Shown here one piece after another: positions 1 to 4,172 of a stretch of DNA of 5,675 bases. How positions within the stretch are numbered: the first letter of the stretch is position 1; every line of letters starts with the position of its first letter. Location of the stretch: contig QNVD01000288.1 in NCBI GenBank assembly GCA_004347925.1, positions 1 through 5,675 of the forward strand, read 5' to 3'. The notes below the pieces were generated by a model. That model did not search any database, was not told where the DNA came from, and saw only the letters and a list, made by a program, of their open reading frames with translations. Made by a program: the position numbers and the translations under genes. This stretch comes from Hadesarchaea archaeon. GTDB lineage: Archaea; Hadarchaeota; Hadarchaeia; Hadarchaeales; WYZ-LMO6.

Positions 1-15
1 CGAGGAGGGGGAGGG

Positions 16-771
16 TTGAGGGGGCACGTGGGTGAGATCTTCAGCTCCGTACAGGGGGAGGGCCTGCTGGTGGGGAGGAGGCAGGTCTTCATACGCTTCG
101 CCGGCTGCTCCCTCCGCTGCTCCTACTGCGACACCAGGAGGTACTGGGATCCCAAACCCACTGAGTGCAGGGTGGAGGTCTCGCCGGGCGCCGGGCGCTT
201 CAGGAGGGTGAGGAATCCCCTCCCCGCCGAGGAGGTGGCGGAGAGGGCCCTGGCCCTCCTCACCCCCGACACCCACTCCGTCTCCCTGACGGGGGGGGAG
301 CCGCTGGAGGCCGGGGACTTCCTGGTGGAGGTGGCCTCCTCCCTGGAGGGGAGGGGGGTCAGGCTGTATCTCGAAACGAACGGCTCCCAGCCCGCCACCA
401 TGGAGAGGGTCCTCCCCTACCTCCGGCACCTCTCCCTGTGCGTGAAGCTCAGGGGGCAGGGAAGCGTTCCCGAGAAGGAGTGGGAGGGGCTTTTCGAGAG
501 GGAGATGGACTGCGCCAGGATGGCCTCCCGGGCCGGGGCGGAGACCTTCCTGAAGGTGGTGGTCAGGGGAGAGGAGGACCTGAAGGACTTCGAGGGGGTC
601 TGCGACCGCCTGGCGGAGCTCGGCCTCCCCCTGGTCCTCCAGCCCGCCACCGCGGGTAGGAGGGTGGTCCCCCTCCGCGAGCTCCTCCCCTTCTCCAGGG
701 CGGCGGCGGAGAGGGGGGTGAGGGAGATAGCTCTAATACCCCAGGTGCACAGGCTTTGGGGGGTGAGGTGA
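16..771 (+). CDS. queE: 7-carboxy-7-deazaguanine (CDG) synthase QueE, radical SAM enzyme
   Basis: QueE converts 6-carboxy-5,6,7,8-tetrahydropterin to CDG, the committed step toward preQ0 and, in archaea, archaeosine in tRNA. The N-terminus has the family opening EIFSSVQGEG (residues 7-16). The radical SAM cluster site is Cys31, Cys35 and Cys38 (CX3CX2C, followed by Asp-Thr). The SAM-binding TGGEP lies at 92-96 and the ETNG strand at 120-123. The C-terminus IPQVHRLWGVR resembles the end of archaeal QueE proteins, and 251 residues is a normal length. I chose the TTG at 16 because GAGGAGG at 2-8 precedes it at good spacing. A GTG at 28 is in frame and would remove only four residues. The frame is also open to base 1, so an earlier start outside the window cannot be excluded. 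The stop overlaps the start of queD, implying translational coupling. The family call is firm and the exact start is not. Confidence 0.95.
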   Translation: MRGHVGEIFSSVQGEGLLVGRRQVFIRFAGCSLRCSYCDTRRYWDPKPTECRVEVSPGAGRFRRVRNPLPAEEVAERALALLTPDTHSVSLTGGEPLEAGDFLVEVASSLEGRGVRLYLETNGSQPATMERVLPYLRHLSLCVKLRGQGSVPEKEWEGLFEREMDCARMASRAGAETFLKVVVRGEEDLKDFEGVCDRLAELGLPLVLQPATAGRRVVPLRELLPFSRAAAERGVREIALIPQVHRLWGVR

Positions 772-1229
772 GGATAGAGCTGGAGGCCGGGCACTTCTCG
801 GCGGTTCACTTCATCGCAGAACACGAGAGGTGCGAGCACCTGCACGGGCACAACTGGAGGGTCAGGGTGGGGGTGGAGGGGGAGCTGGACCAGAGGGGGA
901 TGGTGGTGGACTTCCTCGAGCTCAGGGCGAGGATGGGGGAGATCCTGAGGAAGTACGACCACAGGGTTCTCCTCCCCACCCTCAACCCCGCGGTCAGGGT
1001 GGAGGAGGAGGGAGCCGGGGTGAGGGTGAGGGCCGGCAACCGCACCTTCCTCTTCCCGGCGGAGGATGTGGTGAGGCTGCCGGTGGTGAACGTGACGGTG
1101 GAGGAGCTGGCCAGGCTGATCGGGGAGGAGCTGGCCGGTAGGCTGACCGGTCCCAACCTCCGCAGGCTGGTGATCCGGGTCTCGGAGGCCCCGGGGCAGG
1201 AGGCCCTCTTCGAGCGAGCCCTCCGGTAG
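768..1229 (+). CDS. queD: 6-carboxytetrahydropterin synthase QueD (PTPS family)
   Basis: QueD makes 6-carboxytetrahydropterin from 7,8-dihydroneopterin triphosphate, supplying the substrate of QueE encoded just upstream. Visible family features, numbered from the GTG at 768: FSAVHF with zinc ligand His14; the CEHLHGHNW block with catalytic Cys22 and zinc ligands His26 and His28; GMVVDFLELR at 44-53; the catalytic Asp64-His65 pair in YDHRVLL; and NVTVEELA at 108-115, supplying the pterin-anchoring glutamate. The 153 residues include a segment of about 30 residues between the DH motif and the VEELA motif, longer than in short bacterial QueD. I start at GTG 768, which overlaps the queE stop as GTGA. 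An in-frame TTG at 756 would add four residues of queE-overlapping sequence and is less likely. The two genes are almost certainly cotranscribed. Confidence 0.93.
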   Translation: MRIELEAGHFSAVHFIAEHERCEHLHGHNWRVRVGVEGELDQRGMVVDFLELRARMGEILRKYDHRVLLPTLNPAVRVEEEGAGVRVRAGNRTFLFPAEDVVRLPVVNVTVEELARLIGEELAGRLTGPNLRRLVIRVSEAPGQEALFERALR

Positions 1230-1238
1230 GCTGAGGCG

Positions 1239-1988
1239 GTGACCGCCGAGCTCCTGCTCTTCCCGGCCGGCCTGCTCATCTCCCTCCTCTGCTCGAGCGT
1301 GGGGCTGGGAGGGGGGATCTTCATGGTTCCCCTCCTCCTCTGGCTCGGCCTCTCCCCCCACACCGCCGTGGGGACCAGCCTCTTCGCCATCACGGTGGTG
1401 GCCTGCTCCTCCACCCTGGCCTACGCCCTGCAGCGCAGGGTGGACTACAGGACGGGGCTCCTGCTGGACTCCCTGGACGTCCCCGGGGCGGTGGTGGGGG
1501 CCTACCTGACCACCCTGCTGGCGGGGGGGACCCTTTCACGCCTCTTCGGCCTGGTGCTCCTGGGGGTGGCCTGCCACCTCTGGCTCAGGAGGAGGACGGG
1601 GAGGGAGGTTCCCCCCTCCCTCACCCTCCGCCTGGTGCTGGTGACCATGGCAGGCAGCTTCGCCAGCGGGCTCGTCTCGGGGATGTTCGGGATAGGGGGA
1701 GGGATCGTGGACGAGACCGTCATGCTCCTGGCGCTGGGCATGTCCCTCAAGCTCTCGGCGGGCACCGCCATGTTCGGGATGTCCCTCACCACCCTCCCCG
1801 CCTTCCTCTCCCACCTCCTCCTCGGCCACTTCTCCCCCTCCTACGCCCTTCCCCTCGCGGCTGGGTGCGCCCTGGGCGGGCCGCTGGGGGCCCTCACCTC
1901 CAGGAGGCTGAGCACCAGGACGCTGCAGAGGATGCTGGCGGTGGTGATCCTCGCGGTGGGGATCAGGATGGTCCTCTGGGCGGGATAA
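1239..1988 (+). CDS. TauE/SafE-family membrane transporter (sulfite exporter TauE-like)
   Basis: This is a 249-residue, very hydrophobic protein with about eight predicted membrane segments (near 5-32, 42-64, 78-96, 100-116, 130-157, 160-190, 198-218 and 228-248). The diagnostic internal duplication is clear: GLGGG at 22-26 followed by MVP and AVGTSL (43-48), and GIGGG at 151-155 followed by SAGTAMF (173-179). The family exports or imports small organic or sulfur anions such as sulfite, sulfoacetate and related compounds, and substrates vary widely. In the second repeat, Asp158-Glu159 sit where the first repeat has Met29-Val30 and Pro31 follows. The GTG start at 1239 is preceded by TGAGG (1232-1236) and lies 9 bases after the queD stop, so the gene is probably the third member of the queE-queD operon. 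The substrate is unknown. A link to deazaguanine or pterin metabolism is only inferred from position. Confidence 0.88.
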   Translation: MTAELLLFPAGLLISLLCSSVGLGGGIFMVPLLLWLGLSPHTAVGTSLFAITVVACSSTLAYALQRRVDYRTGLLLDSLDVPGAVVGAYLTTLLAGGTLSRLFGLVLLGVACHLWLRRRTGREVPPSLTLRLVLVTMAGSFASGLVSGMFGIGGGIVDETVMLLALGMSLKLSAGTAMFGMSLTTLPAFLSHLLLGHFSPSYALPLAAGCALGGPLGALTSRRLSTRTLQRMLAVVILAVGIRMVLWAG

Positions 1989-1990
1989 GG

Positions 1991-1996
1991 ATAAAT
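1991..1996 (+). promoter_or_regulatory. Possible TATA box for tRNA-Pro
   Basis: ATAAAT in GGATAAATCC is centred about 24 bases upstream of the tRNA 5' end, close to the distance archaeal TATA boxes hold from the start site. It lies just after the transporter stop codon in GC-rich surroundings. It is a weak match to the TTTATATA consensus and is called mainly from position. Confidence 0.35.
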
Positions 1997-2017
1997 CCGC
2001 CCCGGAGGACCTCCGTT

Positions 2018-2095
2018 GGGGTCGTGGGGTAGCCTGGTCTATCCTCCTGGCTTTGGGAGCCAGGGACCTGGGTTCGAATCCCGGCGACCCCACCA
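2018..2095 (+). tRNA. tRNA-Pro(TGG), 3' CCA encoded
   Basis: A full cloverleaf can be drawn. The acceptor stem pairs GGGGTCG (2018-2024) with CGACCCC (2085-2091) over seven base pairs. The D arm pairs GGGT (2027-2030) with ATCC (2041-2044). The anticodon stem pairs CTGGC (2047-2051) with GCCAG (2059-2063) around the seven-base loop TTTGGGA, giving anticodon TGG at 2054-2056 (proline). The T arm pairs CTGGG (2068-2072) with CCCGG (2080-2084) around TTCGAAT. The discriminator is A2092 and CCA is encoded at 2093-2095. G2032 fits position 15 and C2067 position 48, the Levitt pair at which archaea install archaeosine, the product of the pathway that queD and queE serve. I see no intron. Two bases lie between the D and anticodon stems, an arrangement I recall from archaeal tRNA-Pro. 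Confidence 0.96.
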
Positions 2096-2109
2096 TCCCT
2101 TAACATCAA

Positions 2110-2125
2110 ATCCGCGAAAGCGGGT
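2110..2125 (+). other. Small hairpin with GAAA tetraloop 3' of the tRNA
   Basis: ATCCGC (2110-2115) pairs with GCGGGT (2120-2125), including one T-G pair, around the loop GAAA. It is followed by AAAATTT. It lies 15 bases beyond the encoded CCA, so it could be a 3' processing or termination element of the tRNA transcript, or a structure in an unrelated RNA. Archaeal terminators do not normally depend on hairpins. Confidence 0.35.
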
Positions 2126-2217
2126 AAAATTTCCCTGCTGAACTTCTTTTCGAGCTATCCGTCATGGCAAGGCTGAGTGCTTCGGCTTGAACACGCTCGG
2201 GTCCAAACACGCGGTGG

Positions 2218-2245
2218 GATCGGGCCGGGCGCATGCTACCCGATC
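2218..2245 (+). repeat. Inverted repeat GATCGGG / CCCGATC
   Basis: GATCGGG (2218-2224) and CCCGATC (2239-2245) are perfect seven-base complements separated by 14 bases that contain the palindrome GCATGC (2231-2236). The element lies in the GC-rich part of the intergenic stretch upstream of the glycosyltransferase remnant. It could be an RNA hairpin or a protein-binding dyad, and no family is recognised. Confidence 0.4.
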
Positions 2246-2282
2246 GGTGGCTATCGGGGGGACGATGCAAAAATAGTCAAAG

Positions 2283-2292
2283 TTTTTTATTT
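2283..2292 (+). promoter_or_regulatory. Possible AT-rich promoter element of the glycosyltransferase remnant
   Basis: The run GTTTTTTATTTG stands out in the local sequence. A TATA box centred near 2287 would place transcription start near 2313, almost at the ATG at 2318. An alternative AAAAATA at about 2270-2276 would give a start near 2299. Neither matches the consensus closely. Confidence 0.25.
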
Positions 2293-2303
2293 GTCCAGGA
2301 GGA

Positions 2304-2325
2304 GAAATGAAAAAGAAATGAAAAA
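2304..2325 (+). repeat. 11-base tandem duplication over the start codon
   Basis: GAAATGAAAAA occurs twice head to tail, at 2304-2314 and 2315-2325, without mismatch. Each copy holds an ATG. The first (2307) reads Met-Lys-Lys-Lys and then TGA, and the second (2318) opens the long frame. The purine-rich AGGAGGAG at 2297-2304 has its GGAGG core 4 bases from the first ATG and 15 from the second, so the duplication seems to have moved the usable start away from its ribosome binding site. Confidence 0.8.
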
Positions 2326-2851
2326 GACATACATCCTCGCCACCGTGTCAGTTTACGCAATTGTTTTTGCTTGGGTTTTTGTAAAAAATCTTGCCGCTGA
2401 CACCGACTATCCCTATCACCTCCACGCTGTTTGGGCGGTGAACCAGGGCCATCTCCTCCGTGACCCCTTCCTAAACAGGGGAAACTCTTTCACCCCCGAA
2501 GTTTACGAGAACCTCATCGCGAAGAACGTGGTGATGGCGGAACTCAGGGAGGGATACGTCAGATACTCGGGCGACGGGTCAGCACTCTATTTCCTCCCCC
2601 TCGCCGGCGTCAGGTTATCCAACTCGGGTGCGCTCCCCTTTGAGATGAGGTTGGAGAACGATCCTCTCCTCTTTTGTAAAAGAATGGCGGAAGAAAATGC
2701 TAGTTTCGTGCTGGTTTATTCCGAATCGCCCGAAGAGAACTATCTCCTGCAACTGAATTTCCCCTTGTTTTACTCCCAAGAAAAGCTCAGGATATACAAG
2801 GTTCCGCAGTGGGTGGGGAGAGTAGGCGACTTTGGACCCGCTGGATTCTAA
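2318..2851 (+). pseudogene. Remnant of a GT-C type membrane glycosyltransferase, central membrane domain deleted
   Basis: The open frame encodes 177 residues. Residues 5-24 form one membrane helix. They are followed by an acidic DTD (28-30) and then YPYHL and QGHLLRDPFL, resembling the first external loop of GT-C/PMT-like glycosyltransferases, where an acidic motif binds the lipid-phosphate sugar donor. After GNSFTP (55-60) the text changes to a soluble segment ending SFVLVY...LFYSQEKLRIYKV, like the extreme C-terminal domain of such proteins. Family members usually have eight or more helices and about 450-600 residues, so an in-frame loss near base 2490-2500 is the simplest reading. Composition is AT-richer than the neighbours (20 of 60 bases are G or C at 2281-2340). 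The start at 2318 sits in an 11-base tandem duplication. It could instead be a real small single-helix protein. The family resemblance is from memory of sequence patterns. Confidence 0.55.
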
Positions 2852-3002
2852 CTCCCACATGGGAACCGACCCAGCTGGAGGGATTTCTTGGAGCCTCTGA
2901 GCGATTCCACTCTCCTCAGAATCCGCTCACGAGTTCGGGTCCTCGTCAGCACCGTGGCATGTAGCTCTGCATGGGGACGTTCAGTCCCACCGCAGACCTG
3001 TT
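2852..3002. other. Convergent intergenic region with inverted repeats
   Basis: These 151 bases separate the stop codons of the plus-strand glycosyltransferase remnant and the minus-strand V4R gene. I see no gene. The region contains TCCCA/TGGGA (2853-2864), directly after the stop codon, and a longer imperfect hairpin at 2898-2929. No T-rich archaeal terminator run is evident on either strand. Confidence 0.5.
2898..2929. repeat. Imperfect inverted repeat, ten paired bases with one bulge
   Basis: TGAGCGATTC (2898-2907) pairs with GAATCCGCTCA (2919-2929) with a single unpaired base, around an 11-base loop. Lying between convergent genes, it could fold at the 3' end of either transcript, or it could be left over from lost sequence. 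Confidence 0.4.
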
Positions 3003-3539
3003 TCACGCCCCTGCGGTGAGGCCGAAGGGCTTGACCCAGAAGTCGCAGTCCTTCTCCCCGTTGGAGAAACACCTCACCTCCTCCACGATGTACTCCTTAC
3101 CCGTGATGAGGCGGGTCGCCCCGGCGATGAAGCCCGCGGTGTAGTGGCACACCCTCCTCCCCACCACGCCCCTCTTCCTGGCGAAGATGGTCCCCCCCTT
3201 GTACCTCAGGATGTTCCTTCCCCCCTCCTTAAGGAACTCCACCCCGCGGGCCATGCCGCTGCGGGTGAAGAAGGCGTCCGTGTAGAGGGTCTTCTCCTTC
3301 ACGCTCCTGGCCCCCAGCTTCAGGGAGTTGCTCAGCCACCGGTATACCTGCATCCCCGACCTGGCCCCCGCGTCGTAGAGGATCATGGTGGGCGAGCCCC
3401 CTCCCAGCCCCAAGGAGACCGCCTCCTCCAGGCTCCTCCCCACATCCTCCACGCAGCTCCACCAGACCTCGAAGACCTCTCTCCAGTGCTTCCCCAGAAA
3501 CCTGTCCACCTCCCTCTGGATGGTGGAGTAGCTCTTCAC
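3003..3539 (-). CDS. V4R-domain protein (predicted small-molecule-binding domain)
   Basis: The protein has 178 residues from the GTG at 3537-3539. The C-terminal half matches the V4R (4-vinyl reductase) pattern: VCHYTAGFIAGA, then KEYIVEEVRCFSNGEKDCDFWV, with cysteines at 131, 157 and 165. The domain is known from XylR/DmpR-type sensors, bacteriochlorophyll enzyme BchJ and many archaeal stand-alone proteins, and is thought to bind small hydrophobic ligands or metals. The N-terminal region is mixed helical with no DNA-binding motif I recognise. An in-frame GTG at 3581 would give 192 residues, but its first codons read through a TATATA sequence. That box lies 26-27 bases from the GTG at 3539, arguing for a leaderless transcript beginning there. 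The partner and ligand are unknown. The gene has its own promoter, downstream of the PIN-like gene on the same strand. Confidence 0.82.
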   Translation of the reverse strand: MKSYSTIQREVDRFLGKHWREVFEVWWSCVEDVGRSLEEAVSLGLGGGSPTMILYDAGARSGMQVYRWLSNSLKLGARSVKEKTLYTDAFFTRSGMARGVEFLKEGGRNILRYKGGTIFARKRGVVGRRVCHYTAGFIAGATRLITGKEYIVEEVRCFSNGEKDCDFWVKPFGLTAGA

Positions 3540-3562
3540 CTTTAACTTTCTTCCTTCCGCCC

Positions 3563-3568
3563 TATATA
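3563..3568 (-). promoter_or_regulatory. TATA box of the V4R gene
   Basis: TATATA, in AGGTATATAGG on the minus strand, is centred 26-27 bases before the G of the GTG at 3539, which is the archaeal TATA-to-start distance. The upstream AAAC could serve as part of a BRE. The geometry predicts transcription starting at or within a base or two of the start codon, that is, a leaderless mRNA. Confidence 0.65.
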
Positions 3569-3635
3569 CCTGTTTACCCACTTTGGAATCCCAAATCCCC
3601 GACGGCTGTAGCCACCCGGGGAGGGAACTCGGGCT

Positions 3636-4073
3636 TCACCTCCCGGCCCCCAAGCCCTTCCGGCGCCTCACGGAGGACCGATACACCCTCCCGCGGGGGC
3701 CGGGGGATTCCCTGGGGGAAACCACGACCCCTCCGGAGCCCCTCTCAGGATACCGGGCCACCGGCAGAGCCGGCTTGGGGGGAGAGGCCTCCGCCGCGCC
3801 CGAGGCCGGAGCGAGCTCCCTGAGCTTCTCGTGCACGATCCTGGCGATGTCACCGAAGCCCACCAGCACGCAGGGGACCCCCCTCAGCCTGGCCAGCTCG
3901 TGGACCCTCTGCTCCTGCGTGACCAGCACCAGCCCCCTCCTGGCGGCCTGCTCCACCACCTGCTCGTCCTCCGCCCCCCTCAGCCCCTCCTCCTCCACCG
4001 TGCGCACCTCCCAGCCCAGAAGCCTCAGGAAGGGCTTCAGCCCACTGTACATCTCGTCCAGCAGGATCCTCAT
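3636..4073 (-). CDS. PIN-like protein (DUF5615/Mut7-C-like) with Pro/Arg-rich C-terminal tail
   Basis: The protein has 145 residues from the ATG at 4071-4073, which follows GGAGAGGGG directly. Residues 1-87 look like a small PIN-like fold: RILLDEM with Asp6, GLRGAEDEQVVE with Asp36, GLVLVTQE, and VPCVLVGFGDIARIV. Related proteins are putative nucleases or toxin components with a metal site of several acidic residues. Where many relatives have an Asp-containing TxD motif, this one reads T52-Q-E-Q-R, leaving Glu54 as the only acid, so activity is uncertain. Residues 88-145 are rich in Pro, Arg, Gly and Ser, with no fold visible. They may be a disordered nucleic-acid-binding tail, or read-through after a lost stop or frameshift. 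No antitoxin-like small gene is adjacent. The frame is open further upstream to 4340, but that part is antisense to the hydrolase and was not included. Confidence 0.68.
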   Translation of the reverse strand: MRILLDEMYSGLKPFLRLLGWEVRTVEEEGLRGAEDEQVVEQAARRGLVLVTQEQRVHELARLRGVPCVLVGFGDIARIVHEKLRELAPASGAAEASPPKPALPVARYPERGSGGVVVSPRESPGPRGRVYRSSVRRRKGLGAGR

Positions 4074-4102
4074 CCCCTCTCCTTGGCCTGCCGGGTAAAA
4101 AT

Positions 4103-4126
4103 CCCCGCTGGGTTCCCAAGCTGGGG
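4103..4126. promoter_or_regulatory. Imperfect dyad in the divergent promoter region
   Basis: The 24-base element reads CCCC-GC-TGGG-TT-CCCA-A-GC-T-GGGG: nested complements with two single-base bulges. It lies between the PIN-like start codon (4073) and the TATA sequence at 4133-4140. It could be an operator for either divergent gene or a hairpin in the leader of the minus-strand transcript. Confidence 0.4.
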
Positions 4127-4132
4127 CAACCG

Positions 4133-4140
4133 ATATAAAA
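4133..4140. promoter_or_regulatory. TATA box of the hydrolase gene, possibly shared with the divergent PIN-like gene
   Basis: The plus strand reads GATATAAAAGGG, with TATAAAA at 4134-4140, placing transcription start near 4163 and leaving a leader of about 10 bases before the GTG at 4173. On the minus strand the same bases read TTTTATATC, which matches the archaeal TTTATATA consensus at least as well and would start the PIN-like transcript near 4110. One element may therefore serve both directions. Confidence 0.6.
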
Positions 4141-4172
4141 GGGCGCGTGGAAGGAAACAGGGGGTTGGGGTT

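Larger units (their letters stand above)
2096..2317. other. Intergenic stretch with hairpins, no recognised gene
   Basis: These 222 bases between the tRNA and the glycosyltransferase remnant hold no convincing gene. They contain a short GAAA-loop hairpin (2110-2125), a larger GC-rich dyad (2218-2245) and an AT-rich promoter-like run (about 2268-2292). An open frame from 2177 runs into the downstream gene, but its first 47 residues look like translated noncoding sequence. I could not match the stretch to SRP RNA, RNase P RNA, 5S rRNA or a box C/D or H/ACA guide RNA by eye. Confidence 0.5.

Noticed and set aside
417..1414. Long minus-strand open frames opposite queE, queD and tauE
   Set aside because: They are shadows of GC-rich genes: low-complexity His/Pro/Glu/Arg translations with no motif, while the plus strand carries clear families.
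1993..2115. Direct repeat AAATCCGC at 1993-2000 and 2108-2115 flanking the tRNA
   Set aside because: It is eight bases with differing flanks and no other sign of insertion; probably coincidence.
2177..2317. In-frame upstream extension of the glycosyltransferase remnant (47 residues)
   Set aside because: The translated text has no fold-like pattern, spans the GC-rich dyad region and lacks a ribosome site. The ATG at 2318 directly before a membrane helix is a far better start.
2197..2942. Direct repeat TCGGGTCC at 2197-2204 and 2935-2942 flanking the glycosyltransferase remnant
   Set aside because: It is eight bases only, with no extension on either side, and so is expected by chance in GC-rich DNA.
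2018..3002. Integrated element bounded by a copy of the tRNA 3' end (attL/attR)
   Set aside because: I found no second copy of the tRNA 3' sequence in the window and no integrase gene, so only the general idea is kept as a finding.
3831..4172. Upstream extension of the hydrolase frame
   Set aside because: It is antisense to the PIN-like gene and has a His/Pro/Leu-rich shadow composition. Family similarity begins just after the GTG at 4173.
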